NCBI RefSeq assembly: GCF_042432445.1
Contig: NZ_JBHLXE010000084.1
Coordinates: 18,737 to 82,736 of the forward strand
Origin: Thorsellia kenyensis
Lineage (GTDB): Bacteria; Pseudomonadota; Gammaproteobacteria; Enterobacterales; Thorselliaceae
Length of the DNA: 64,000 nt
Reading direction: 5' to 3'
Below the pieces are notes generated by a model. The model was not told where the DNA came from. It ran no database searches and worked only from the letters and a program-made list of their open reading frames with translations. Position numbers and translations under genes: made by a program. Positions 18,475 to 27,605 of the stretch are shown here, in pieces (the first letter of the stretch is position 1; each line of letters starts with the position of its first letter).

Positions 18475-20268
18475 ATGAATCATATTAGAAACTTCTCAAT
18501 TATAGCACATATAGATCATGGGAAATCTACTTTATCCGATCGTATCATCCAAATTTGTGGTGGTTTGAGTGATAGAGAGATGGCAGCTCAAGTTCTCGAT
18601 TCAATGGATATTGAACGTGAAAGAGGCATCACAATTAAAGCACAAAGTGTGACGTTAGATTTTAATTCAAAAGATGGCAATACTTATCAGCTCAATTTTA
18701 TTGATACTCCAGGTCACGTCGATTTTTCTTATGAAGTATCAAGATCTTTAGCTGCTTGTGAAGGTGCTCTTTTAGTTGTAGACGCAGGTCAAGGAGTTGA
18801 AGCCCAGACACTTGCAAACTGCTACACTGCAATTGAAATGGATCTTGAGGTGGTTCCTGTACTGAATAAAATTGATTTACCTGCAGCTGAGCCTGAAAGG
18901 GTAGCTGCTGAAATAGAAGATATTGTAGGTATTGATGCATCTGATGCAGTTAGGTGCTCAGCTAAGACAGGTGTTGGTGTTGAAGATGTTATTGAACGAT
19001 TAGTTCAGTGTATTCCGCCTCCTGAAGGTGATCCTGATGCACCTTTACAAGCACTGATAATTGATTCATGGTTTGATAATTACCTCGGTGTCGTGTCTCT
19101 TATTCGTATTAAAAATGGTAAATTAGAAAAAGGCGATAAAATCAAAGTGATGTCAACAGGTCAAGATTATCATGCTGATAGTTTAGGTATTTTTACCCCT
19201 AAACGCGTAGAAAAAAACTCTCTTAGTTGTGGTGAAGTTGGCTGGCTTGTATGTGGTATTAAAGATATCAAAGGCGCACCAGTAGGAGACACTTTGACTT
19301 TAGCTAAGAACCCAGCTAAAGAGCGTTTACCTGGTTTTCAGAAAGTAAAACCCCAAGTCTATGCAGGATTATTCCCTGTAAGTAGTGATGATTATGAGAC
19401 ATTCAGAGATGCCTTAGGAAAACTGAGCCTTAATGATGCATCCTTAATCTATGAACCTGAAAGTTCAACGGCTTTAGGTTTCGGATTTAGAATAGGATTT
19501 TTGGGTTTATTACACATGGAAATTATTCAAGAACGACTTGAAAGAGAATATGATCTTGATTTAATTACGACCGCACCAACGGTTGTTTATGAAGTATTAA
19601 CAACAGCAAATGAAATTGTTTACGTGGATAGTCCTTCTAAACTCCCTCCTGTGACTAATATTCAAGAATTAAGAGAACCTATTGCTGAATGTCACATGCT
19701 CGTTCCGCAACAGTATCTTGGCAATGTAATCACTCTTTGTGTTGAAAAAAGAGGGGTGCAAACCAATATGATTTATCATGGAAATCAGGTTTCTTTGACT
19801 TATGAAATCCCGATGGCCGAAGTTGTCTTAGACTTTTTTGACAGATTAAAATCTACTTCTAGAGGATATGCTTCCTTAGATTATGGATTTAAACGTTTCC
19901 AAGCCTCTAGCATGGTCAGAGTAGATGTGATGATAAATGGTGATAAAGTTGATGCACTTGCTTTAATTACTCACAAAGAAAACTCCCAATCTAAAGGTCG
20001 TGATTTGGTTGAGAAGATGAAAGATTTTATTCCTAGACAGCAATTTGATATTGCAATTCAAGCAGCAATTGGTAATCAAATTATAGCTCGCTCGACTGTG
20101 AAACAACTGAGAAAAAATGTTATCGCTAAATGCTATGGTGGTGATGTGAGCCGTAAGAAGAAATTGTTACAAAAACAAAAAGACGGTAAAAAGAGGATGA
20201 AACAAGTTGGTAATGTTGAATTACCTCAAGAAGCCTTTTTAGCTATTTTACATGTTGGTAAGGATTAA
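18475..20268 (+). CDS. lepA: Elongation factor 4 (LepA)
   Basis: Ribosome-associated translational GTPase that affects initiation and back-translocation. 597 residues (E. coli 599). G-domain motifs: AHIDHGKST (G1, residues 11-19), RGITIKAQ (G2), DTPGHVDF (G3), NKIDLP (G4) and SAKTG (G5); then the EF-G-like domains and the unique C-terminal domain with KKKLLQKQKDGKKRMKQVG. Starts on ATG at 18475 with AGAAG upstream. It precedes lepB by 49 bases in the same direction, the conserved lepA-lepB order. Confidence 0.98.
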   Translation: MNHIRNFSIIAHIDHGKSTLSDRIIQICGGLSDREMAAQVLDSMDIERERGITIKAQSVTLDFNSKDGNTYQLNFIDTPGHVDFSYEVSRSLAACEGALLVVDAGQGVEAQTLANCYTAIEMDLEVVPVLNKIDLPAAEPERVAAEIEDIVGIDASDAVRCSAKTGVGVEDVIERLVQCIPPPEGDPDAPLQALIIDSWFDNYLGVVSLIRIKNGKLEKGDKIKVMSTGQDYHADSLGIFTPKRVEKNSLSCGEVGWLVCGIKDIKGAPVGDTLTLAKNPAKERLPGFQKVKPQVYAGLFPVSSDDYETFRDALGKLSLNDASLIYEPESSTALGFGFRIGFLGLLHMEIIQERLEREYDLDLITTAPTVVYEVLTTANEIVYVDSPSKLPPVTNIQELREPIAECHMLVPQQYLGNVITLCVEKRGVQTNMIYHGNQVSLTYEIPMAEVVLDFFDRLKSTSRGYASLDYGFKRFQASSMVRVDVMINGDKVDALALITHKENSQSKGRDLVEKMKDFIPRQQFDIAIQAAIGNQIIARSTVKQLRKNVIAKCYGGDVSRKKKLLQKQKDGKKRMKQVGNVELPQEAFLAILHVGKD

Positions 20269-20317
20269 ATAAATTTTGTGAAAGTAGGAATTTACTGGAA
20301 CAAAAAAGGAAATTAAA

Positions 20318-21256
20318 ATGATAATAAACAAATTCGCACTGGCTTTAGTTTTAGGTGCATTCTTTACCGGCATTTTTTTGCTTATCTATAAAATTAAATT
20401 TAGAAAAGCGCACAAAAAAGCCATCGAAAATAATCAATTACCCGAGAAAAAGCATGTCTTTTTTGAATCGGTAGGTGGTTTTTTTCCAGTGATTGCATTT
20501 GTTCTCATCTTTCGTTCATTTATTTTTGAACCTTTTCAAATCCCGTCTGGATCAATGATGAGAACACTTTTAGTAGGTGATTTTTTACTTGTTAATAAAT
20601 TTAATTATGGCATAAAGAATCCAGTAACTAATGGCTCTTGGATTGAACTTAATTCACCTAAACGTGGTGATGTAGTCGTGTTTAAAGCGCCAGGAAGAGA
20701 TAATGTTGATTATATAAAAAGGGTTATCGGTTTACCTGGGGAAAGGGTTATCTACGATAAAACAACTAAAGAAGTACAAATTTATCCTGCTTGCTATGTT
20801 ACAACAGAAACATGTAAACCTCTTGAAGTAACGTATAGTGCACCTATTAAAAGTGATTTTTTTGATGTATCAAATAGAAACGATCTTATTTTACCACTAG
20901 AAAAAGGTGCTTCTGATCCTGCAGGCATTGCAGGAAATCGTCTCCTTGAAAGAACTGAAACTATTGATGGTCATAGTCATACCATTTTAATCAATCCTGT
21001 AAAATCTGATAAAGTCTTAGGGTATGCCTCTAATTCCAGACTTGTCAATAATAACAAAGCAGAATTTATTATCCCTGAAGATAGCTATTTTGTCATGGGA
21101 GATAATAGGGATAATAGTGAAGATGGGCGTTTTTTTGGCCCTGTACATAAAGATCTTTTAGTCGGTAATGCTGTCTTTATTTGGATAAGCTTTGAGAGAT
21201 TGCCTGGAGAATGGCCAACAGGTATTAGATTTAGTCGTATTGGCACCATTGAATAA
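20318..21256 (+). CDS. lepB: Signal peptidase I
   Basis: Inner-membrane serine protease that removes signal peptides from exported proteins. 312 residues. Two N-terminal membrane segments (residues about 5-25 and 53-70), then the catalytic domain: box B IPSGSMMRTL with nucleophile Ser79, box D RGDVVVFK...DYIKRVIGLPG with general base Lys134, and box E MGDNRDNSEDGRFFGPV. Domain II between them is of the long gammaproteobacterial type with a Cys pair (CYVTTETC). Second gene after lepA; a terminator at 21276 closes the lepAB unit. Confidence 0.97.
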   Translation: MIINKFALALVLGAFFTGIFLLIYKIKFRKAHKKAIENNQLPEKKHVFFESVGGFFPVIAFVLIFRSFIFEPFQIPSGSMMRTLLVGDFLLVNKFNYGIKNPVTNGSWIELNSPKRGDVVVFKAPGRDNVDYIKRVIGLPGERVIYDKTTKEVQIYPACYVTTETCKPLEVTYSAPIKSDFFDVSNRNDLILPLEKGASDPAGIAGNRLLERTETIDGHSHTILINPVKSDKVLGYASNSRLVNNNKAEFIIPEDSYFVMGDNRDNSEDGRFFGPVHKDLLVGNAVFIWISFERLPGEWPTGIRFSRIGTIE

Positions 21257-21275
21257 TATAACCTTATGTTAATTT

Positions 21276-21302
21276 CCGACTTCATAGAGGTCGGTTTTTT
21301 TG
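21276..21302 (+). terminator. Rho-independent terminator after lepB
   Basis: Stem CCGAC/GTCGG with a 9-base loop, followed by a run of seven T (21295-21301). It separates lepA-lepB from rnc, which in E. coli starts its own operon. Confidence 0.8.
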
Positions 21303-21333
21303 TTATAAATAACTAGAGAAGAAATTTAATTCA

Positions 21334-22011
21334 GTGAATAAAATAAAAATAGAAAAATTGCAGCGTACTATAGGCTATCAATTTAATGATACAGAGTTGC
21401 TCTTAAAGGCCTTAACTCATCGTAGTGCTAACAGTCAACATAATGAACGTTTAGAATTTTTAGGCGATTCAATTTTAAGTTATGTGATTGCTGATATCCT
21501 TTATATTAAGTTTCCTAAATGTCAAGAAGGCGACTTAACACGCATGCGTTCTGTTTTAGTTAAAGAAAAAACTTTAGCTGAAATTGCCAGAGATTTTGAT
21601 TTAGGTGATGTACTTCTTCTTGGCCCTGGAGAATTAAAAAGTGGCGGCTTTAGACGTGACTCTATTTTGGCTGATGCTGTAGAAGCCATCATAGGGGCCA
21701 TTTTCATAGATAGTGACATTAATGTTATAAAAAAAACTATTCTCGCTTGGTATGAAACAAAACTTGAGGAAATAAGTCCTGGGGATAAGCAAAAAGATCC
21801 TAAAACGCGCCTGCAGGAGTATTTACAATCTCATCAAAAATCACTTCCTATATATAATGTCATACAAGTTAAAGGTGATGCACATAATCAGGAATTTACT
21901 ATTGCTTGTGCAATAGCTAATCATGAAACCCCTTTTATCGGGGTAGGCACCAGTAGAAGAAAAGCTGAACAAAATGCCGCAGAAAAAGTTCTGTCTTCAT
22001 TAGGGCTTTAA
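21334..22011 (+). CDS. rnc: Ribonuclease III
   Basis: Cleaves double-stranded RNA in rRNA maturation and mRNA decay. 225 residues (E. coli 226). Endonuclease signature ERLEFLGDSILSYVIAD at residues about 39-55, second acidic site ADAVEAIIGAIFID, and a C-terminal double-stranded RNA-binding domain (DPKTRLQEYLQSH...GVGTSRRKAEQNAAEKVL). GTG start at 21334 with a purine-rich GAGAAG upstream. Followed by era after 42 bases, the standard rnc-era unit. No rncO-like hairpin system was worked out in the short leader. Confidence 0.97.
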   Translation: MNKIKIEKLQRTIGYQFNDTELLLKALTHRSANSQHNERLEFLGDSILSYVIADILYIKFPKCQEGDLTRMRSVLVKEKTLAEIARDFDLGDVLLLGPGELKSGGFRRDSILADAVEAIIGAIFIDSDINVIKKTILAWYETKLEEISPGDKQKDPKTRLQEYLQSHQKSLPIYNVIQVKGDAHNQEFTIACAIANHETPFIGVGTSRRKAEQNAAEKVLSSLGL

Positions 22012-22053
22012 TCAATAATATAATTACTAAACAATTAAATACAGAGAATATAA

Positions 22054-22977
22054 ATGAATTCACTTCAAACAGAAACTCAAAGTGACGATTCCTATTGTGG
22101 TTTCGTTGCGATTGTAGGGCGCCCCAATGTGGGTAAATCTACTTTGCTTAATAATATACTAGGGCAAAAAGTATCTATAACTTCTAGAAAAGCTCAAACT
22201 ACTCGCCATCGCATTATTGGTATTGATACTGAAGGAAATTATCAAATAATTTATGTTGATACGCCAGGATTGCATATAGAAGAAAAAAGGGCCATAAATA
22301 GATTAATGAATAAAGCTGCTAGTTCTTCCATTGGGGATGTTGAAATAATTATTTTTGTTGTTGAAGGTACTCATTTTACGCCTGATGATGAAATGGTGAT
22401 CTCTAAATTAAAACACGCTAAGGCACCAATTATCCTTGCTATTAATAAAATAGATAATGTCGAAGATAAGACGCTTTTATTACCACATATTGAATTTTTA
22501 TCCTCTCAACTCCCTTTTGCCGATGTTATTCCAATTTCTGCTGAAAAAGACATTAATGTTGATACTCTTAGAAAAATTGTTAAAGGGCATTTGCCTAAAG
22601 GTCAGTTTCATTTTCCAGAAGACTACATAACTGACAGATCGCAGCGCTTTATGGTGGCTGAGATTATTCGTGAAAAGCTGATGCGTTTTTTAGGCGAGGA
22701 ACTTCCTTATTCAGTTACAGTAGAAATAGAGCGTTTTACTGCAAATGAAAGAGGTGGCTTTGATATTAATGGATTGATTTTGGTAGAGAGAGATAGCCAG
22801 AAGAGGATGGTTATTGGTGCAAAGGGTACTAAAATAAAACAGATAGGTATTGAAGCCAGGAAAGATATAGAGGCCTTACTTGAATGCCGAGTTCACCTGG
22901 AATTATGGGTCAAAGTTAAATCAGGCTGGGCAGATGATGAAAGAGCATTACAAAGCTTAGGCTATCAGGAGGATTAA
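22054..22977 (+). CDS. era: GTPase Era
   Basis: GTPase that chaperones 16S rRNA 3'-end maturation and 30S assembly. 307 residues. G-motifs: GRPNVGKST (G1), DTPGLH (G3), NKIDNV (G4), SAEK (G5); C-terminal KH domain with GLILVERDSQKRMVIGAKGTKIKQIG. Third of the lepA-rnc-era cluster. In E. coli recO follows; here the next gene begins on the base after the era stop and is an amidase instead. Confidence 0.97.
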   Translation: MNSLQTETQSDDSYCGFVAIVGRPNVGKSTLLNNILGQKVSITSRKAQTTRHRIIGIDTEGNYQIIYVDTPGLHIEEKRAINRLMNKAASSSIGDVEIIIFVVEGTHFTPDDEMVISKLKHAKAPIILAINKIDNVEDKTLLLPHIEFLSSQLPFADVIPISAEKDINVDTLRKIVKGHLPKGQFHFPEDYITDRSQRFMVAEIIREKLMRFLGEELPYSVTVEIERFTANERGGFDINGLILVERDSQKRMVIGAKGTKIKQIGIEARKDIEALLECRVHLELWVKVKSGWADDERALQSLGYQED

Positions 22978-23832
22978 TTGAAAAAGCTACTATGTCTGGT
23001 TCTTGTTTCCGCGTTATTTATTGCTGGGTGTAAAACTACGATAGATCCTGTTCCTATTGATTTGCAGGCAAGGGACAGAGGGAATTATTTAACCGATAGA
23101 CCTCAACCTAAAATTTCTAAAGGTAATAAAAGATTCTTAGTTCTCCATTACACTGCTCTAAATGATGAAAAATCTTTAAGAGTGCTCACGGGGGGGGAAG
23201 TCAGTGTTCATTATCTTGTTCCGAGTATTCCGAGAAAAGAGCGTGGGCGTCCAGTTGTTATACATCTTGTTCCAGAGAACCAAGAGGCATGGCATGCAGG
23301 AGTTAGTTTCTGGAGAGGTGCTGAAAAGTTAAATCAATCGTCAGTCGGAATTGAGATTGTAAATACAGGTTACACTGATGAAGCTGATGGTACAAGGAAA
23401 TGGTACAAATATAATGATGCACAAATTGAACTATTAATTCCCCTTATTAAAGATATTGTCAAGAGGCATAATATTTCCCCATATAATGTAGTTGGACATA
23501 GTGATATAGCAACTCAAAGAAAGGTAGATCCTGGTCCTTTATTCCCATGGGCTAAATTAGCACAACACGGTATAGGCGCATGGCCTAATACCAGTGATGT
23601 AAAAAAATATCTTAATGGGCGTTATATGAAGATGCCAGTTGATGTATTAAGCGTGCAAAAATTATTAAAACAGTATGGATATCAAGTACCGCTTTCAGGT
23701 GAACTAGACAGTGAAACTAAAAATGTAGTCAAAGCTTTTCAAATGCACTTTAGGCCAAGGGACTTTAGTGGTGTACCCGATGCGGAAACTGAAGCTATCC
23801 TTAGAGCTCTGATTTCTAAGTACAAGTTGTGA
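22978..23832 (+). CDS. amiD: N-acetylmuramoyl-L-alanine amidase, lipoprotein (AmiD-like)
   Basis: Zinc amidase that cuts the bond between N-acetylmuramic acid and L-Ala in (anhydro)muropeptides; E. coli AmiD is anchored in the outer membrane. TTG start directly after the era TAA, with GGAGG six bases upstream, so translation is probably coupled. Lipobox LFIAGC at residues about 13-18. Amidase_2 domain with LVLHYTALND (first Zn histidine), WHAGVSFWRG, NQSSVGIEIVN and VVGHSDIATQRKVDPG (second His plus catalytic Lys/Asp); C-terminal peptidoglycan-binding domain (VLSVQKLLKQYGY...VKAFQMHFRP). 284 residues, close to AmiD (276). Confidence 0.92.
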   Translation: MKKLLCLVLVSALFIAGCKTTIDPVPIDLQARDRGNYLTDRPQPKISKGNKRFLVLHYTALNDEKSLRVLTGGEVSVHYLVPSIPRKERGRPVVIHLVPENQEAWHAGVSFWRGAEKLNQSSVGIEIVNTGYTDEADGTRKWYKYNDAQIELLIPLIKDIVKRHNISPYNVVGHSDIATQRKVDPGPLFPWAKLAQHGIGAWPNTSDVKKYLNGRYMKMPVDVLSVQKLLKQYGYQVPLSGELDSETKNVVKAFQMHFRPRDFSGVPDAETEAILRALISKYKL

Positions 23833-23895
23833 TTTTTTGGCGATGGTCATTGAAAAATTATTTGTCTATCAGATGTTTAAATTAAATTTTAGAAA

Positions 23896-23935
23896 AAGAT
23901 TTAAAGCCTAATTTTGTCATTAGACTTTAAATCTT
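23896..23935. terminator. Bidirectional terminator between amiD and srmB
   Basis: Arms AAGATTTAAAG (23896-23906) and CTTTAAATCTT (23925-23935) are perfectly complementary, and after one mismatch an inner CTAAT/ATTAG stem continues to a six-base loop. A-rich sequence lies on the left and T-rich on the right, so it can serve both converging genes. Confidence 0.7.
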
Positions 23936-23960
23936 ATCTCTTGTTTTTATTTCTTTGTTT

Positions 23961-25397
23961 TCATTTCCTTTTTTTATTTCTTTTTGTGCTTTTACTTTTT
24001 GCCGTTTCCTTACGGATTTTTTTCACTTTCTTAGACGGTTTGCCGCCATTTTTAATGTTAGGTTCTTTGGTTTTAGGTCGTAATTCGCTTATGACGCGAT
24101 AACTTATCTCTTCACCTATGTAACGCTCTACCTTTTTTAATAATAAAAAATCATGTGCTTCGACAAGAGAAATCGCTGATCCTTTTTTGCCCGCTCTAGC
24201 TGTTCTTCCAATACGATGTAAAAAAACATCCGCAGTTCTTGGCATATCAAAGTTAATGACATGTGAAATATTTGGAATATCTATACCTCTTGCTGCAACA
24301 TCTGTTGCTACTAAAACTGATGAACGACCATCGTTTAATCTTTTGATTGCTTCTTCTCGCTTCACTTGTGCAAGCTCACCTTCAAGATAACAATTCGTGA
24401 TTCCCGCACTGGTAAGAGCTTGTGACAATGAATGTACACGTTCCCTTGTTTTAACAAATACAATCGTTTTACTTATTTCATCACTTTTAAGTAAGTACAC
24501 TAATAAATTTAATTTATGTGAATAATCATCCGCTCGATAGTAATATTGGATGATTTTTTTCTTCTCTTTTCTAGAAGGCATTGCTTCAATGAAAACGGGA
24601 TCGGTAAGTACACGCTCAGCAAATTTTTCTACATCATTCCCTTCCAATGTAGCAGAAAATAACATAGTTTGCTTACGCCAACGTGTTTCAGCGCAAATCA
24701 CTTCAACATCCTGACCAAAACCCATGTCTAATAATCTATCCGCTTCATCGAGTATTAATATTTCCACGGCACGGCAATCAAAATTCTCTTCTTTAATGTA
24801 TTGAAGCAAACGGCCTGGTGTCGCAATGACAATGTCTTGATTGGTTGAAAATATTTCTGCATGGTTAACGTATGAAACGCCCCCAGTAATGGTCGTGACA
24901 TCAAGGTGATTTGTTTGTGTTAATGTGCTAGCTTCTTTGGCAATTTGATTTGCAAGTTCTCTTGTAGGCGCCAATATCAACACTCTAGGTGGACCACCAT
25001 GCTTCCTAGGGAAATCTACGAGATGCTGAATTGCAGGAATTAAAAAAGCTAATGATTTACCTGTTCCTGTAGGAGCAGAACCTAAAATATCTTTTCCAGC
25101 AAGTCCCTCAGGTATCGCTTTGGCTTGGATTGTCGTTGGCTTGGTAAATTTCTTTTTTTCTAATGCTAAAATGATGGATTCATCTAGAAAAAATGCAGAG
25201 AAATCTTTTGTTTCATTCTCTTCGGATGAATTTTGGACTATTGGTAATACTTCTGTGGTTAAATGGTCAATCACGTTTTCTTGAGCATCTATGCGTTTAT
25301 CTATTTTAATTAGCGTATTTTTTGTTGCGCTTGATTTGGCAGTGGGCGTACGATTTTTTTTAGTGGCTGTTTTTTTGGTGTTGATTTGTTTTGTCAT
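23961..25397 (-). CDS. srmB: DEAD-box RNA helicase SrmB
   Basis: ATP-dependent RNA helicase for early 50S ribosome assembly. 478 residues. Q-motif KKFTKPTTIQAKAIP, Walker A SAPTGTGKS, DEAD box ILDEADRLLDMGF, SAT, VATDVAARGID and HRIGRTARAG. Stretches such as GRLLQYIKEENFDCRAVE and ETRWRKQTMLFSATLEG are nearly identical to E. coli SrmB. The helicase core is preceded by about 65 Lys/Thr/Ser-rich then acidic residues absent from E. coli SrmB, and ends with a basic tail. It is divergent from trmN6, exactly as srmB and yfiC are in E. coli. The Walker A ends in Ser rather than Thr, a tolerated change. Confidence 0.96.
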   Translation of the reverse strand: MTKQINTKKTATKKNRTPTAKSSATKNTLIKIDKRIDAQENVIDHLTTEVLPIVQNSSEENETKDFSAFFLDESIILALEKKKFTKPTTIQAKAIPEGLAGKDILGSAPTGTGKSLAFLIPAIQHLVDFPRKHGGPPRVLILAPTRELANQIAKEASTLTQTNHLDVTTITGGVSYVNHAEIFSTNQDIVIATPGRLLQYIKEENFDCRAVEILILDEADRLLDMGFGQDVEVICAETRWRKQTMLFSATLEGNDVEKFAERVLTDPVFIEAMPSRKEKKKIIQYYYRADDYSHKLNLLVYLLKSDEISKTIVFVKTRERVHSLSQALTSAGITNCYLEGELAQVKREEAIKRLNDGRSSVLVATDVAARGIDIPNISHVINFDMPRTADVFLHRIGRTARAGKKGSAISLVEAHDFLLLKKVERYIGEEISYRVISELRPKTKEPNIKNGGKPSKKVKKIRKETAKSKSTKRNKKRK

Positions 25398-25491
25398 GTT
25401 TACCTAGCAGAATATTAAAAGAATCGATAAAATATACACTAGTTTAGCGTTTTATCATCTTTAATTATACCCCTAAGGACAAAGAATTTTC

Positions 25492-26382
25492 ATGAGTAGC
25501 GGATTTAGTTTTAAACAATTTCATGTTAATCATGACCAATGTGCGATGAAAGTAGGTACTGATGCTGTATTATTAGGTGCTGTCGCCCCAGTTTATGGGA
25601 TGAAAAAAGCACTTGATTTAGGTACTGGCACTGGAGTGATAGCTTTAATGCTCGCACAAAGGAACATACACATTTATGTCAAGGGACTAGAAATAGATAA
25701 AAATGCGGCAGTTCAAGCACAGCAAAATTTTAATAACTCAAATTTTGCTGCGAGACTAGAGGTCCTAGTTACTAGCCATGAAGATTATTGTAACCAAAAA
25801 GATTTATCATACGATCTTGTGGTTGCAAATCCTCCTTTTTTCTTTAATGCAAAGGGATTTGAAGACAAAAGCCGGGCGCTAGCCCGAAGCTTAAATACGA
25901 CATCTCATTATGCATGGTTTGCAAGTGCCTTTAACGCTTTAAGATTAGAGGGGGTATTTTACCTAATCCTACCGTATAATGAGTTTATTGAGGGCATACA
26001 AACTATATTTGAATTCATTAGTGTAGAGAAAGAGGATGTCACTCCAAGTTGTTATCTTTTTGACAACACACTCTCAAAATCAAGAATTTCAGATTGTAAT
26101 GTTAAAGACAAGGCGACTGATTTATTCAAGACTTGGGAAGTAAATGAACTTATATATATTTATCCTGATGCTAACAAAAAATGTCATCGCATAATTCTAG
26201 GTTTAAAAAAAGTACAAATTTCTTATTCTGTCATGAATAAGTTTAGGAGGAATATTTTTTGTGAAAATGATGTAGTAGATTTTTTTTCAAATCAGGCTAA
26301 ACATTTTTATATCAGAAACACGCCTACAGATTATAGTGATGAAATGAAAAAGTTGATAAGCCCCTTTTATTTAAAATACTAA
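25492..26382 (+). CDS. trmN6: tRNA1(Val) adenine-37 N6-methyltransferase TrmN6
   Basis: SAM-dependent methyltransferase that modifies A37 of tRNA1(Val) (YfiC family). Residues 1-30 FSFKQFHVNHDQCAMKVGTDAVLLGA are characteristic; the SAM loop LDLGTGTGVIALMLAQ is at 41-56 and the catalytic NPPF at 113-116. 296 residues against about 245 in E. coli, the extra length being in the C-terminal third (residues 180-290), which is less conserved but ends in a family-like YSDEMKKLISPFYLKY. Divergent from srmB with a 94-base gap, conserved synteny with E. coli. Confidence 0.93.
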   Translation: MSSGFSFKQFHVNHDQCAMKVGTDAVLLGAVAPVYGMKKALDLGTGTGVIALMLAQRNIHIYVKGLEIDKNAAVQAQQNFNNSNFAARLEVLVTSHEDYCNQKDLSYDLVVANPPFFFNAKGFEDKSRALARSLNTTSHYAWFASAFNALRLEGVFYLILPYNEFIEGIQTIFEFISVEKEDVTPSCYLFDNTLSKSRISDCNVKDKATDLFKTWEVNELIYIYPDANKKCHRIILGLKKVQISYSVMNKFRRNIFCENDVVDFFSNQAKHFYIRNTPTDYSDEMKKLISPFYLKY

Positions 26383-26602
26383 TGAGTGAGCATGCTTTAA
26401 TTAAAGCAATTATTATCTTGAATTATTAACTGATAGTCGTAATTTTGTAATTTGCCCATAACATCTGTTAGCTATCCTATTGAGAATTAGTAAAAAATAA
26501 ATTGATTATCCATATTAATAGGCTCGCGTATTTCCTTTTAGACTCTGAAATGATAAATTGAGCAATCTAAGAGAGAAAAATTAAGCATAAAAAGGAAATT
26601 TT

Positions 26603-27379
26603 TTGGAATACACAAGTTTAAATTACCAAGATTGGTTAACTCATCAAAGCAAACACAATGGATATAATGAATACAATAGTGTACTGAGGCTAAGAGAATA
26701 TGAATTGTTTCAAGCAACTAAACCCTTTAGAGCTAGGGGTTTTAAACTGAAAAGATGTCACCGCTGTTTAATTGCTATATCCCTTTGTGTCTGTAATAAA
26801 GCTATCTGTGTAGAGCAATCTCACCGATTCATCTTAGTGATGTATCGAGGTGAAGCCATTAAACCTAGTAACACTGGAAGACTAATTGCTGAGATTTTAC
26901 CTAATACACTCGCTTTTCAATGGGGAAGAACTTCTGTAGACCAAGAGTTACTTCTCGCGATTAGCGATGATCAATATGATACTTATATCGTATTTCCAGA
27001 ACGTTATGCCTATCCTGCGCAAGAAGTTCTCAACCGAGAGGCTTTTAGCAAGAGATATAACAGCAATCGACTTCGCAAGATGCAATTTATCATATTAGAT
27101 GGTACTTGGAGTGAAGCGAAAAAAATGTTTAGAAAAAGCGAATATTTAAAAGGTTTACCCTTACTCTCTATCAATGAAACTGATGCGCATGAATATATGC
27201 TAAGAGAAGCGTCAAGAGAAGAACAATTAGGCACAGTTTCGGTTGCTTTATCTATTCTGAAAATGATTAATGAAACAAAAGCTTTTACTAATTTATTAAG
27301 TTATACTGATGAATTCATTCGAAGATATCTTTCAAGTAAAGCACGTAATCCTAAACATTTGGTTGATAATTTAAATTAG
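26603..27379 (+). CDS. tapT: tRNA-uridine aminocarboxypropyltransferase (DTW domain, TapT/YfiP)
   Basis: Adds the acp group from SAM to U47 of tRNAs (acp3U). 258 residues. N-terminal Cys cluster CHRCLIAISLCVCNKAIC (residues 52-69) of the type that binds metal, and the DTW signature as LDGTWSEAKKM at 165-175. TTG start with AAGG eight bases upstream. In E. coli the order is yfiP-patZ-pssA; here pssA follows directly and patZ, the lysine acetyltransferase, is missing. Confidence 0.88.
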   Translation: MEYTSLNYQDWLTHQSKHNGYNEYNSVLRLREYELFQATKPFRARGFKLKRCHRCLIAISLCVCNKAICVEQSHRFILVMYRGEAIKPSNTGRLIAEILPNTLAFQWGRTSVDQELLLAISDDQYDTYIVFPERYAYPAQEVLNREAFSKRYNSNRLRKMQFIILDGTWSEAKKMFRKSEYLKGLPLLSINETDAHEYMLREASREEQLGTVSVALSILKMINETKAFTNLLSYTDEFIRRYLSSKARNPKHLVDNLN

Positions 27380-27605
27380 CACAACAATAGCAACACTTAA
27401 GAGATGTTTTTGCTCTTTTTCTCGTGTCCGGTTGCTGTTAGAATAAGCAATATAAAATACAATTGAAAAATAATACAGTTGAAAAATCTAATGACCTTAA
27501 ATACTTTGATATTTTATTAAACTTAATTATTTAAGCTTAATGCATATATTTTAATACACTGTATGTACCTAAATGGGTAGCGGTGAAACTAGGAATACTA
27601 TTACA

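Noticed and set aside
26393..26408. 16-bp palindrome TGCTTTAATTAAAGCA after trmN6
   Set aside because: No loop and no U-run, so a poor terminator; may be chance in AT-rich DNA.
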